This document shows, in pieces, positions 15,380 through 24,425 of a stretch of 36,658 nt of DNA. A program made the position numbers and the translations under genes. The DNA is from an uncultured Lachnospiraceae bacterium. Lineage in GTDB: Bacteria > Bacillota > Clostridia > Lachnospirales > Lachnospiraceae. The notes beneath the pieces were generated by a model. The model made no database searches. It was not told the DNA's origin and was given only the letters and a program-made list of their open reading frames with translations. Where the stretch lies: the NCBI GenBank assembly GCA_902767135.1, contig CACXGE010000026.1, positions 1-36,658 of the forward strand, in the 5' to 3' direction. Numbering within the stretch: the first letter of the stretch is position 1; every line of letters begins with the position of its first letter.

Positions 15380-16918
15380 TTATATACTCTTTTTCTGTTT
15401 CATGCTCATTGTAATCCCAAAATTTTCCTGGAAAAATGCTATATTTTCATTCACTTTCTCTCTCTCCAGTGCAATGTCATCATTGCTGATTACAGTGATC
15501 ATCAATTCCTTCTCTTTGACTGCAAAAGTTACGTTTTTACACTTTCGCCGATAGCTTCTATCTAATGCCAACACCGTTCTTAGGCATGCGGTAAGCTTTG
15601 CAATCACCAGATAATCTCTTACATTCAGGCTGGTAACCTTGGAGAATTCTTCGAAGTACAAAAACTCCTCCCCACTAAACCGAATAATATTGGCAACAAT
15701 TTCCCGTTCTGCATGGGACAATCCAATAATCTCCGTAGCCATTACAATCTGGTAGGAACACTGCTGACTGTGTACACTACTGATATATTTTCCACAATCA
15801 CAAAGAATCACTGCGATTCTTAAAAGCAACCGCTCTCTCCCTCCAAAGCCATGTACTTTCTTGGTGGCATCAAACAATTTCATTGCGATGTCTTCCATGG
15901 TATTGATATGATTCTTTCCCGACTGATATCGTTTTGCCATATGTTTCGCTGAGGCAATAATATCATCCTCAAAGTTATGCTGAGACTTGTAACCATTTTT
16001 TTCTGCATAATCGTAGGCGATTCCATCTCCTAAGTCTCTGTCCGGTGCCCAAATTCTTTCTGCCTCCGTCACCTGTAAAAACTGCTTATATATTATGGCA
16101 AAGGGTAAAATCAGTCGTGCATTTTCCGGTGGAACACCTAATTTTTTTGCCGCTTCCCTTGGGGTCAAGCTGGCAATCTTGTCAAAGATTTTCATATATT
16201 CCTCAAAGGAAGCACTTTTATTTATTTCATTGCTGTCACTTAAATCAATAAGACTAGTAATAAACTCTCCTGTTACAATCAAATTCTTAATGTTCCTGTC
16301 CTTTAGATAAAATTTCTTTAAATGATAGGTTTCTGTATTGATTAATTCTTCGATATACTGTCCATAATGACCACTTCTGTTTTCTAGTGCGGATAAAGTC
16401 TCTCGGATTCTCAAAGAACCCAGTTTAATATTCTGGGTGGTTATCAAACTGTCCTTGTCAAACAGAGAAATCTGAATACTTCCCCCGCCCACGTCTATAA
16501 TGGCAGTTCCCTTTTTTATCACCTCATTAAAATCATCCCATTTGGAAGCTATGGATTTATATCCTATAAATCTCTGTTCTGAATTACTTAAAATTTCCAC
16601 ATCAAAACCGGTTTTTATCTTAATCTGGTCCAGCAAAATTCTGGTATTTACCACCTCACGAAGTGCAGAGGTTGCACACACACGATACTCCTCCACATCG
16701 TATTCTTTCATAAATTCTTTAAAGTCATTTAATGTCTTGCACAGTTTATCAATCATATCCTGACCAACTTTTTCCTTGGTAAACGCATCTGTGCCCAATT
16801 CCAGGTGAGCTACCACACTGTTTAATTCCCGCATCCTTTGTTTTCCCGATAACTCGTATATTTTGATTCCCGTTTCATAGGAACGGATATAGATAGCCGC
16901 AAACCGAATCTTTTTCAT
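15380..16918 (-). CDS. ppx: Exopolyphosphatase / guanosine pentaphosphate phosphatase (Ppx/GppA)
   Basis: The 512-residue protein of the ASKHA fold would release phosphate from the end of polyphosphate chains or hydrolyse pppGpp. Residues 1-300 form the two-lobed ATPase-like core, with CATSALREVVN (about 102-112), LSNSEQRFIGYKS and the phosphate-binding GTAIIDVGGGSIQISLF (about 140-156). The usual N-terminal AAIDxGSNS loop is altered to AAIYIRSYETG, noteworthy because that loop normally binds phosphate. Residues about 320-500 form an HD-like domain, as in long Ppx proteins. It is the first gene of the ppx-ppk operon, with a promoter at 16993-17021. Confidence 0.92.
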   Translation of the reverse strand: MKKIRFAAIYIRSYETGIKIYELSGKQRMRELNSVVAHLELGTDAFTKEKVGQDMIDKLCKTLNDFKEFMKEYDVEEYRVCATSALREVVNTRILLDQIKIKTGFDVEILSNSEQRFIGYKSIASKWDDFNEVIKKGTAIIDVGGGSIQISLFDKDSLITTQNIKLGSLRIRETLSALENRSGHYGQYIEELINTETYHLKKFYLKDRNIKNLIVTGEFITSLIDLSDSNEINKSASFEEYMKIFDKIASLTPREAAKKLGVPPENARLILPFAIIYKQFLQVTEAERIWAPDRDLGDGIAYDYAEKNGYKSQHNFEDDIIASAKHMAKRYQSGKNHINTMEDIAMKLFDATKKVHGFGGRERLLLRIAVILCDCGKYISSVHSQQCSYQIVMATEIIGLSHAEREIVANIIRFSGEEFLYFEEFSKVTSLNVRDYLVIAKLTACLRTVLALDRSYRRKCKNVTFAVKEKELMITVISNDDIALEREKVNENIAFFQENFGITMSMKQKKSI

Positions 16919-16992
16919 ACAAATTCCCTTCTTCCTATTTTACTCTCTATCGAAACTATTTTATTCTTTTCCACTTTTTTTCATTTATAGTA

Positions 16993-17021
16993 ATTTTACA
17001 TGAAATTTTTAAAAAATACAA
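16993..17021 (-). promoter_or_regulatory. Promoter for the ppx-ppk operon
   Basis: On the minus strand TTGTAT (17016-17021), a 17-bp spacer and TAAAAT (16993-16998), about 75 bp upstream of the ppx ATG. Confidence 0.65.
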
Positions 17022-17089
17022 TGAACTTTATGTAAATTATTATAGGAAAACCCAAAGGCTATTGACTCGGTTTACGGTCCCTTGGTTAC

Positions 17090-17122
17090 AAAAAAAGAGT
17101 ATAATCTTTCGACTATACTCTT
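17090..17122 (-). terminator. Terminator of hisS
   Basis: On the minus strand AGAGTATA and TATACTCT form an 8-bp stem, extended by two more pairs after a mismatch and closed by a short loop, then a run of seven T. It lies just after the hisS stop codon. Confidence 0.88.
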
Positions 17123-17130
17123 CCTTTTAA

Positions 17131-18369
17131 CTATTCTCCAAAAAAATTGATTTCATCTGCCTGGTTAAAGTTTACAAAACCTGCAAAGCCTTTCTCTTCC
17201 AATCTATTTAAGAATTTTCCCATCTTCTTTGGTTTCACATACAAGGCGACGATATATTCCTTACGAAGTTCTTCTGCTTTGGCATATGCCGCTGCAATTT
17301 CGTCTTCTTCATATAGCACTGCAATGCGTTTCTTTGTATCCTCCTCTTTGATACCCTGTTCACTTAAAATAGCGTAAATTCGTTCAAATCCAATGGAGAA
17401 TCCCACCGCTGGCACACTTTCATTTAAGAACTTCCCAATTAAATTATCATATCTTCCGCCACCGGCAATGGCACCCTTGAATTTATTGCTTTCCACTTCA
17501 AATACCGTACCTGTATAATATCCCTGTCCTCTCACCAGGGAGATGTCATAACGAATATCGTACTTTCCGTCTGCCATAGCTACAGCTGCTGTGATAATCT
17601 TCTTCACATTATCGATGGCTTCATTTGTTCCAATCAAGCTTTCTATGGTATCTAATGAAAAGTCACCCTTTTTCAAAAATTCATAGAAGCTTTCTACGAT
17701 TGCACTGTCATATTCTTTTTCCAGCAATTCTGCCTTCACGCCATCTGCACCGATTTTATCCATCTTGTCGAATGTGATACACACACTGTCTAACTCCTTT
17801 TCTTCAAAGCCCATGTGAAGTAGCACTGCTCTCAAGATTCTTCTGTCATTGATTTTTACGGTAAATTCATCCATACCAATGGCTAATAACGCCTTTGTGG
17901 TAGTGGCAATCAGTTCGATTTCCGCTGTAATCGAAGAAGTTCCAAGGATATCAATATCACACTGAATAAACTCTCTTAATCTTCCTTTTTGCGGTCTTTC
18001 TGCACGGTACACTCTGTCAATCTGAATGCACTTCATAGGTGAGATTAATTCATTTCTATTGTTTGCATAATAACGGCTGAGAGGAAGGGTTAAATCATAG
18101 CGAAGTCCCATATCTGAGATTTCATCTAACTTTCCTTCTGCCACCGCCTTCTCTAACTTTTCACCACGTTTCATAATCTTGAAAACAAGATTTAAGTTGT
18201 CTCCACCTTCACTCTTATCAAGATTCTCTGCATCCTCTATAATTGGAGTGATAATATGTTCAAATCCATTTTCTGTGTATACCTGCAATATCTTGTTCTG
18301 CAGATAATCGCGAACTCTGGCCTGTTCCGGTAAATAATCGTTGGTTCCTTTTACACTTTTAATCTTCAT
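17131..18369 (-). CDS. hisS: Histidyl-tRNA synthetase
   Basis: The 412-residue class II synthetase charges tRNA-His. It opens with VKGTNDYLPEQ (5-15). Motif 2 is in QIDRVYRAERPQKGRLREF, the HisA motif is VRGQGYYTGTVFEVE, and motif 3 is in PAVGFSIGFERIYAIL. The C-terminal 90 residues form the anticodon-binding domain (IAVLYEEDEIAAAYAKAEEL onward). Length is normal. It is a single-gene unit with promoter (18409-18437) and terminator (17090-17122). The leader is only about 35 nt, too short for a T-box. Confidence 0.96.
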   Translation of the reverse strand: MKIKSVKGTNDYLPEQARVRDYLQNKILQVYTENGFEHIITPIIEDAENLDKSEGGDNLNLVFKIMKRGEKLEKAVAEGKLDEISDMGLRYDLTLPLSRYYANNRNELISPMKCIQIDRVYRAERPQKGRLREFIQCDIDILGTSSITAEIELIATTTKALLAIGMDEFTVKINDRRILRAVLLHMGFEEKELDSVCITFDKMDKIGADGVKAELLEKEYDSAIVESFYEFLKKGDFSLDTIESLIGTNEAIDNVKKIITAAVAMADGKYDIRYDISLVRGQGYYTGTVFEVESNKFKGAIAGGGRYDNLIGKFLNESVPAVGFSIGFERIYAILSEQGIKEEDTKKRIAVLYEEDEIAAAYAKAEELRKEYIVALYVKPKKMGKFLNRLEEKGFAGFVNFNQADEINFFGE

Positions 18370-18408
18370 TTTCTTCTTCCTTTACAATTAAACTATCTAG
18401 CGATACCC

Positions 18409-18437
18409 ATTATAATGAATTTTTTTTCATAAAGCAA
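18409..18437 (-). promoter_or_regulatory. Promoter for hisS
   Basis: On the minus strand TTGCTT (18432-18437), a 17-bp spacer and a perfect TATAAT (18409-18414), 40 bp before the hisS ATG. Confidence 0.8.
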
Positions 18438-18507
18438 GTACTCAATATGAAACTCTTAGAAAATATAGAGTTACAATACACCGGTACCTGCATACTGTAA
18501 CAATTTC

Positions 18508-18536
18508 AGCCCCATGCATCTACGATACATGGGGCT
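18508..18536. repeat. 9-bp inverted repeat between the TraX-like gene and hisS
   Basis: AGCCCCATG (18508-18516) and CATGGGGCT (18528-18536) form a perfect GC-rich stem with an 11-base loop, 57-85 bp past the TraX-like stop codon. No T-run follows on the minus strand, so it may be a weak terminator or transcript-end hairpin. Confidence 0.5.
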
Positions 18537-18592
18537 ATTTCGTACAATCTCATTCTCAGCGTACAAGTTGAAAGCAAGTATCAAACCTGCGT

Positions 18593-19495
18593 CTATGCAG
18601 AAACAATATAGGTTCCAATCACATAAAGAATGATATAGTGTAATGGATAAAAAACATAGAAAAAGCCTTTGCATCCTTTTCCTTTTTCTCCGTTATATTG
18701 CAATATAATAGGCAATGCAAACACCATCATCCACTGGTAATTTTCCCTTGGACTCCAATAGTAGATTCCTCCAATATTCAAGAACAATTCCCCAATCACC
18801 TCGTAGCTTTGGAGCAATATCTCTCCAAACAAGCCAAGAGAGTATAGCTTTGCAATTATGCCATATTGCAAAATTGGATTGCTCTGGAGTCCAAATATAA
18901 ATGCAAAGACTAATATAATATAACCGATACTAAGTTTTTTTCTGTTATTTCTTGCATAATAGAACCAAACACCTACAACAACATAAAAACCCCCACCTTC
19001 CAGAAATAATAAGTTGCCTAACAGTGCAGGAAAAATATATGTACCAAGGCATTCAAAATCTATCCATTTGCACGAGAAGATTTCATTGCCCCATAATAAT
19101 CCATAACAAAACAGACAGCTAAAGACTTGCCACAAAGTATATTTCACCCATATACTCTTCTTCCTTGTTTTCTGATATTCTTCCATACAATAAACGATGA
19201 GTGATACAGAGAACAAGGTTCTAAAGAAATTCACACTTATCATCGCCCAAGCATCAAACATTGACATAACAATACTAGCAAAATATAAATACTTTAAATG
19301 TTTTTTTCTATCCTTAGTGTGTACACAACCTTCTACACAGCAAAACAAAAAAATAGGTGCTGCTAGCCTTCCTATGTAACGGAAACATATGGGTAATCCC
19401 AAATATTCGCCAGCATGGTCTAAGACCATGCTGACAACTGCAATACATTTCAACGAAAAATTTGAAAACCACTTAATTTCTCTCAACTTTTTCAT
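18593..19495 (-). CDS. TraX family membrane protein (probable acyltransferase-like)
   Basis: The 300-residue protein has about eight membrane segments and matches TraX: FSLKCIAVVSMVLDHAGEYL (14-33), then FRYIGRLAAPIFLFCCVEG (about 38-56) and the C-terminal YNGEKGKGCKGFFYVFYPLH (about 268-287). F-plasmid TraX N-acetylates pilin. Chromosomal homologues in Firmicutes have no assigned substrate but probably acylate a surface molecule, and there are no conjugation genes here. It starts 12 bp after the small secreted protein gene, so the two are probably co-transcribed and may work together at the surface. AAAGGT serves as a modest ribosome site. Confidence 0.85.
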   Translation of the reverse strand: MKKLREIKWFSNFSLKCIAVVSMVLDHAGEYLGLPICFRYIGRLAAPIFLFCCVEGCVHTKDRKKHLKYLYFASIVMSMFDAWAMISVNFFRTLFSVSLIVYCMEEYQKTRKKSIWVKYTLWQVFSCLFCYGLLWGNEIFSCKWIDFECLGTYIFPALLGNLLFLEGGGFYVVVGVWFYYARNNRKKLSIGYIILVFAFIFGLQSNPILQYGIIAKLYSLGLFGEILLQSYEVIGELFLNIGGIYYWSPRENYQWMMVFALPIILQYNGEKGKGCKGFFYVFYPLHYIILYVIGTYIVSA

Positions 19496-19507
19496 TACTT
19501 ACCTTTT

Positions 19508-19948
19508 TTAATACTCCTTTACTGTTCCCGAAACAGAAACTGATTTTCCATCAAATTTCAAATAAAACTTATTACTCTTCTTCCCCGGTTCATAAGAAAA
19601 AGTTTTGCTTTTGCCAGGCTCGATAGTTTCTTGTTTTTTTGAAACTGTTTTTACAGTATACACGGTTACCTTGTCTTTACCTGTATTCTTAATCTTAATC
19701 TTGTATTTTTTTACACCTGTAAATTTATACTTTGTATACAAAGGCAGTCCATTTGTATGCCCACTCAGACTATACTCTCCGTCATCTGATATATCCCAAA
19801 CTTCTGTAGGTTTATTACAATCCATCACCTGCATTTTATTATCCCTGTACGAAGCAAAAGTCATTATTTTCGTACTAAAACACGCAGAAACTGCCACCAT
19901 ACATACACACAAACAACTGATTAATTTTCTTACATTTACTTTTTTCAT
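19508..19948 (-). CDS. Small secreted protein of unknown function
   Basis: I start at the ATG at 19948 (146 residues), which has GGAG about 12 nt upstream; the GTG 18 bp earlier overlaps that site. Residues 1-33 (MKKVNVRKLISCLCVCMVAV onward) form a signal peptide; a cysteine-rich hydrophobic core lies ahead of TFASY. The mature part is about 115 residues, rich in Lys, Thr and Ser, with alternating strands (YKIKIKNTGKDKVTVYTVKT, then IEPGKSKTFSYEP), suggesting one beta-sandwich domain like those decorating cell-surface proteins. I do not recognise a family. It is encoded directly before the TraX-like gene and could be its modified partner; that is a guess from position only. Confidence 0.75.
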   Translation of the reverse strand: MKKVNVRKLISCLCVCMVAVSACFSTKIMTFASYRDNKMQVMDCNKPTEVWDISDDGEYSLSGHTNGLPLYTKYKFTGVKKYKIKIKNTGKDKVTVYTVKTVSKKQETIEPGKSKTFSYEPGKKSNKFYLKFDGKSVSVSGTVKEY

Positions 19949-20028
19949 TTTAATTATTATCTCCACTTCTTTTTATTTATTTTGCAGTTAACCCCGGGTA
20001 TTAAAAGACTGCCGCTACAAATAATATC

Positions 20029-20064
20029 AAAAAAAAAAAAAAATGCAATACTAATTTCAATATC
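20029..20064 (-). terminator. T-run with weak stem after cdd
   Basis: On the minus strand a run of 15 T (20029-20043) follows a short CAATA/TATTG stem just past the cdd stop codon. The stem is weak, but the long T-run makes termination likely. The homopolymer is non-coding. Confidence 0.45.
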
Positions 20065-20066
20065 TG

Positions 20067-20483
20067 TTATTGTAGGTTCTCCGGACCAAAGCTCTCCGGC
20101 AACAGTTCCTCTAAGGTATACACCTTATAATCCACGATATCTTTTGCCACAACAATCTGAAATTCCTTGGGATTTACAAATTCTCTTAGCACCTGCCTGC
20201 AAACGCCACAGGGAGGGCAGTAGTCTTTGGCCTTTTCTTCCTGTGCACTCCATCCCACCACTGCTATTTTCTTGAACTTTCGTTTTCCCTCACTGACTGC
20301 CTTAAAAAGAGCTGTTCTCTCCGCACAGTTGCAGGGGGTATAGGCGGCATTTTCTATGTTGCATCCTTGATAAATTTCACCATCCGCCCCTTCTAGGGCT
20401 GCTCCAACTTTGAACCCTGAATAGGGAGCATAAGAAAATTCCCGCGCTTCTATGGCTTTTTCAATCAATTCCTTTTCCTTCAT
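20067..20483 (-). CDS. cdd: Cytidine deaminase
   Basis: The 138-residue enzyme hydrolyses cytidine and deoxycytidine to the uridine forms in pyrimidine salvage. The small tetrameric (T-type) family is clear: SYAPYSGFKVGAAL (17-30), GCNIENAAY (40-48), the zinc and proton-shuttle motif with Cys53 and Glu55 in CNCAERTAL, and the second zinc pair Cys92/Cys95 in PPCGVCRQ. Length is typical. It follows the purine nucleoside phosphorylase gene by 24 bp, forming a nucleoside-salvage pair. Confidence 0.96.
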   Translation of the reverse strand: MKEKELIEKAIEAREFSYAPYSGFKVGAALEGADGEIYQGCNIENAAYTPCNCAERTALFKAVSEGKRKFKKIAVVGWSAQEEKAKDYCPPCGVCRQVLREFVNPKEFQIVVAKDIVDYKVYTLEELLPESFGPENLQ

Positions 20484-20507
20484 ATAAAACCCCTTCCTGG
20501 ATTTTTA

Positions 20508-21341
20508 TTAAAAAAATACCGGCATTTCTGCAATAATGTTCCAAACTAATTTCTTAAAATCTTTCGAAACTCTATCGGCTGTCTCCTGTACTTCCTTGTG
20601 GGATAATGGATTCTTGCTGATTCCTGTTGCCATATTACAGATACAGGAGATTCCGCACACCTTCATATCCATATGCTTTCCCACAACTGCCTCGCAGGCG
20701 GTACTCATCCCTACGGCATCTGCTCCTAATATTTTTGCCATCTTGATTTCTGCCGCAGACTCATAGGCTGGCCCGGTAAACTGGATATAAACCCCTTGTT
20801 TTACCGAGATTCCCAGTTTCTTACTCTCCGCCTTGATATGGTTTTGCAATGCCTCATCATAAATATTGCTCATATCCGGAAAACGCACTCCAAATTCTTC
20901 CGGATTCTCCCCAATCAAAGGAGAAGGCACAAACTGTGCAATATGGTCTGTCAACATCATGAAATCTCCCGGCTCCAACATGGAATTGATTCCACCTGCT
21001 GCATTGGTGAGAAACAAAATCTTTGCTCCCATCATTTTCATCAGTCGAATGGGCAGAACCACCTGTGACATTTCATATCCTTCATAATAGTGGACACGCC
21101 CCTTCATAATGACTGCCTTTTTCTCCCCCACCTTACCAAAAATAAACTTTCCATCATGACCTGCTACGGTAGAAATTGGAAAGCCCGGAATCTCACCATA
21201 AGGAATTTCCCCGGCAATCTCCACCTGATTTGCAAAATCTCCCAGTCCAGAGCCCAATACCAGAGCTACCTCCGGCTCAAAGGGAATTTTATCCCTGATA
21301 CTTTCGAAACATCCCTTTACCTGTTCATAAACCTTGCTCAT
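20508..21341 (-). CDS. punA: Purine nucleoside phosphorylase (family 2, trimeric type)
   Basis: The 277-residue enzyme splits inosine and guanosine with phosphate to the free base and ribose-1-phosphate. Markers: VALVLGSGLGDFA (26-38), the phosphate-binding GRVHYYEGY (81-89), LTNAAGGIN (111-119), and the base-binding and catalytic GADAVGMSTACEAVV with ISCICNMATGIS near the C-terminus. The start at 21341 is preceded by AAGGGATGA. It is co-transcribed with cdd, and the 7-bp tandem repeat at 21355-21404 separates it from the large membrane protein gene upstream. The close relatives MTAP and family 1 PNP are less likely given the STACE motif. Confidence 0.94.
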   Translation of the reverse strand: MSKVYEQVKGCFESIRDKIPFEPEVALVLGSGLGDFANQVEIAGEIPYGEIPGFPISTVAGHDGKFIFGKVGEKKAVIMKGRVHYYEGYEMSQVVLPIRLMKMMGAKILFLTNAAGGINSMLEPGDFMMLTDHIAQFVPSPLIGENPEEFGVRFPDMSNIYDEALQNHIKAESKKLGISVKQGVYIQFTGPAYESAAEIKMAKILGADAVGMSTACEAVVGKHMDMKVCGISCICNMATGISKNPLSHKEVQETADRVSKDFKKLVWNIIAEMPVFF

Positions 21342-21354
21342 AACTCATCATCCC

Positions 21355-21404
21355 TTCTTTATTCTTTATTCTTTATTCTTTATTCTTTATTCTTTTTATT
21401 CTAA
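21355..21404. repeat. 7-bp tandem repeat (ATTCTTT)n
   Basis: Five perfect ATTCTTT units run from 21361 to 21395, with partial units on each side. It fills the space between the stop codon of the 967-residue membrane protein and the start of the purine nucleoside phosphorylase gene (AGAATAA units on the minus strand). Slippage would change the spacing between the two genes without altering either protein. Confidence 0.9.
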
Positions 21405-24304
21405 TTCTCCATGTTCTCCCACTGGCTCATATTAATGGAGGATTCTCCATAAATTCCGATCTCTGCCGCCATCAAATCAGACACATCCAGAATCCGAAGC
21501 GCTACCCCCTGAATTTCTCCTTCTTTTGCAATATATGGATTTAGCCCAATGGGTACTAACATTTCTCCATTTTTTATATCAAACTGAAACTCTATTACTT
21601 TGTTCTTTTTCAATTTGACATATAATACTGCTTTTCCTTGAAGTTCATTTTCTGAATAGGCAGAAACCCTAATAAAATCCGTGTTCTTTGAACAACAAGT
21701 TACATCAATATATTTTCCTGCTTCCACATTGGTGTATTCCAAAAACAATTTTTCACTTTCAGATATATATTTTTCCTTTATCTGTTCATCCCCCCAGTAG
21801 AAAGCCAGATTCTCTAACTGGGATGGAGTGATAAATTCTGCATAAGTTTCAAAAGCTTTCTTGCCAAGAGTTACCTCTACGTCCTTTCTGGCTAAAAACA
21901 GAATATCTTCATATACATATGGCTGATAATTCTCTTCTGTAAAATATCGGATAATCCAGTAATCTCTTACAGCCAATGGACGGCTATCTGAAAAATAAGG
22001 AGATAACAACACAAGTTTTGGCTTTCGCTCCCTCAAAATTTCCACCACATGCTTTTGCATGGTCTCATTGTACATATTGTAAGCACTAGAGTATGGTGTC
22101 ATGAAATCCAAATCCAAAATAGCATTGGTGCTTACCATATTGCTCATATCGAATAATTGATTTTTATCTCCAATCATTCCTAATAATTCATTCAAATGAT
22201 TCAGATAGTCTAGTCCTTCCTGATTCATATAACTGTTTTGTATCTGTGAAATATTCGTTTCTTTTTCATCATCTCCCACATACACTGCACTTTCGCTAAT
22301 TTCTTTTATGTTTGCAAAGTTCTCTTCTGTATTGATATAATCTGTAATATTTACAGGTTTTATCGCCATAAATAGCACAAATATCAGCACCAGCTTCACA
22401 TAATGATACCTATTTTCCACCGGAGTCTCTGCCAAAACACACAGGACAAACAGCATAAGAATTCCGGCATAGATAAATGCCCTCTCTCCTTCTCCTATTA
22501 AACCGAAAATATAATTTGTCATCAGAAAGGTAAACACTATCGTTTCCAATACAAGACTGCGCATTAGTGCTTTAGACTCTTTTGTCACAATTCTTTTTAT
22601 GATAAATAGTAAAACCAGAGGAATCAAAAATGCAAATAATATATAGAAATAATTTTCCTCTAAGGTTTCCAACCCCAGGGCATCCCTAAGACCATAACGC
22701 TGTAATGCATACAACAATGGATTGCTGTTGACAATTCCAAGATTTTCCATATGGAGCAAAATATACTTTACAATTTTATAAAAGGGATACAAGAATCCAC
22801 AACCTGTGACAAGCATTATTCCATAAGATATCCAAAACTTCTTCGTAAGGCAGGCTTCTTCTCTCTTGCCCATAACAAAGCATCCGATTCTCTTTACCAC
22901 ACGAAGGATATCCTGATACATTCCCACAAGCATGGCAATTGCCAGACTTCCTCCAATGGATGGATTCCAACAAATTGCCAATATGGACAGCATCACGTAC
23001 AGCCATACCCTGCCAGCCTCTGTTTTATAGATACTCTTTAAATTCAGTATGAACAGATAAGGCAACACCATGACCCAGCGAATATAATATAAATCATAAC
23101 CTGGATTAAAATTAAATAATCCAAAAAACATGACCAAAAGTATCGTATGATTCTTGGTACTTTTCTTTAACACCCACGCCAATGCTCCCACCAGTATAGC
23201 ACTTCCCACTATAAGAGCTGCCTCGAAGGTGGCATAAGTTCCAGAATAAAAAATTCGATTGACCATTCCAAAATAATAATCACATAATCCATGAATTGGA
23301 AAATAATCAAAAAATGGAAGTTTTCCATAAGAGAAAAGCTGTTGGGTAGACACTTCATATTCTCCATAATGAAACATATAAATAGGCTCTGTCTGTATCA
23401 TACCTACAGGAATCTTCATATAGGTAAACATTGCTGCCACCTCTAAGGCTCCACTGGCAGTACAAATCTTTTTAAAATCATGTTTCCTATACTTCTTCAC
23501 ATTTTTAAATAAAGTAACCCCAAATACAGCCACCCACAGGGCAAATAGTACGCCCGACGGATATTGTACCACAAGGTTTCCCTTGTATTTGTAAAGAAAC
23601 ACCGTGTACCACACAAGCCATATGGGGGTAGCCATTTGTATGAGAAAAACAATCTTATTTCCAGTGGAGTTGCTTATTTTTCTCCCATACAGAGCCGCAA
23701 AAATTACTGACATAAGGAGAAGCAGACACTGCACCAAAAACAACAACTTTGTATATCCTGTAAACTCCTGCCCCTTTACATACATATATGCTTTGCTGCC
23801 TAACATCACCAGGGATGTGCCAAGAATTTCTGAATAAATCAAAAACTGTAAGGAAGCATAAAGTCTCTCTTTCATCTTCACACACAAAGCCAGTAATACC
23901 ATCAACATACCAAAGCATACCAGGTGCTTTTTCCCAAAGGTATGATTCAACATCTGATAAACGCCCAAAAGCATCACTCCACAGATACCGTAAAATGAAA
24001 TTTCCCTGTGCAGTTCATACTTTTTCACTACATTTATCATCAGAGTCCAAAAATAATACCCTGCTGCGGTTCCAAACAAAAACAAATAGATAATATTTTT
24101 ATCTCCTGCCTTGTAGTAATCATAGTAAGAAATGGTTCCCGAAACCAAAGAATTATATGTGGTAGCCTGATCATATATGGATTCCTTCAGCAGTATTACT
24201 GCTAAATATGTAGTAATCAGAGCCAAAATCACAGACAGCACAGAATGTGCCAGACAGGTTCCTGCAAAATATTCTTTATAAATATCCGTAATTTTCTTTT
24301 TCAT
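21401..24304 (-). CDS. Large polytopic membrane protein, GT-C glycosyltransferase-like
   Basis: The 967-residue protein has roughly 16-20 membrane segments up to about residue 650, then an extracytoplasmic C-terminal domain of about 310 residues. The part around residues 325-375 (TQQLFSYGKLPFFDYFPIHG, then YYFGMVNRIFYSG) matches the loop after the first helices of GT-C enzymes such as PMT/ArnT-like transferases, where an Asp near 'pyrDyfp' is catalytic. These use lipid-phosphate sugars at the outer membrane face. The C-terminal part ends in a beta-rich stretch that may bind carbohydrate. Family assignment is tentative. It has its own promoter (24340-24369) divergent from the ABC-F gene, and no clear glycan neighbours. 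Confidence 0.65.
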   Translation of the reverse strand: MKKKITDIYKEYFAGTCLAHSVLSVILALITTYLAVILLKESIYDQATTYNSLVSGTISYYDYYKAGDKNIIYLFLFGTAAGYYFWTLMINVVKKYELHREISFYGICGVMLLGVYQMLNHTFGKKHLVCFGMLMVLLALCVKMKERLYASLQFLIYSEILGTSLVMLGSKAYMYVKGQEFTGYTKLLFLVQCLLLLMSVIFAALYGRKISNSTGNKIVFLIQMATPIWLVWYTVFLYKYKGNLVVQYPSGVLFALWVAVFGVTLFKNVKKYRKHDFKKICTASGALEVAAMFTYMKIPVGMIQTEPIYMFHYGEYEVSTQQLFSYGKLPFFDYFPIHGLCDYYFGMVNRIFYSGTYATFEAALIVGSAILVGALAWVLKKSTKNHTILLVMFFGLFNFNPGYDLYYIRWVMVLPYLFILNLKSIYKTEAGRVWLYVMLSILAICWNPSIGGSLAIAMLVGMYQDILRVVKRIGCFVMGKREEACLTKKFWISYGIMLVTGCGFLYPFYKIVKYILLHMENLGIVNSNPLLYALQRYGLRDALGLETLEENYFYILFAFLIPLVLLFIIKRIVTKESKALMRSLVLETIVFTFLMTNYIFGLIGEGERAFIYAGILMLFVLCVLAETPVENRYHYVKLVLIFVLFMAIKPVNITDYINTEENFANIKEISESAVYVGDDEKETNISQIQNSYMNQEGLDYLNHLNELLGMIGDKNQLFDMSNMVSTNAILDLDFMTPYSSAYNMYNETMQKHVVEILRERKPKLVLLSPYFSDSRPLAVRDYWIIRYFTEENYQPYVYEDILFLARKDVEVTLGKKAFETYAEFITPSQLENLAFYWGDEQIKEKYISESEKLFLEYTNVEAGKYIDVTCCSKNTDFIRVSAYSENELQGKAVLYVKLKKNKVIEFQFDIKNGEMLVPIGLNPYIAKEGEIQGVALRILDVSDLMAAEIGIYGESSINMSQWENMEN

Positions 24305-24339
24305 GATATGTTTTAATCCCTTTCTCTTGCTCTTAATTT

Positions 24340-24369
24340 ATAGTATCATGTATTCTTCCTTCTCGTCAA
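24340..24369 (-). promoter_or_regulatory. Promoter for the large membrane protein gene
   Basis: On the minus strand TTGACG (24364-24369), an 18-bp spacer and TACTAT (24340-24345), about 35 bp before the ATG at 24304. Confidence 0.65.
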
Positions 24370-24425
24370 AGGTTTTGTTGCAGCATTACTGTACAGAGGT
24401 GTAACAGTTTTTTGCCATAAAAGGC

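Noticed and set aside
18370..18408. T-box leader for hisS
   Set aside because: The -10 lies 40 bp before the ATG, leaving a leader of about 35 nt, far too short.
18471..18674. 67-codon minus-strand frame at the end of the TraX-like gene
   Set aside because: It overlaps the conserved TraX C-terminus in another frame and has no ribosome site.
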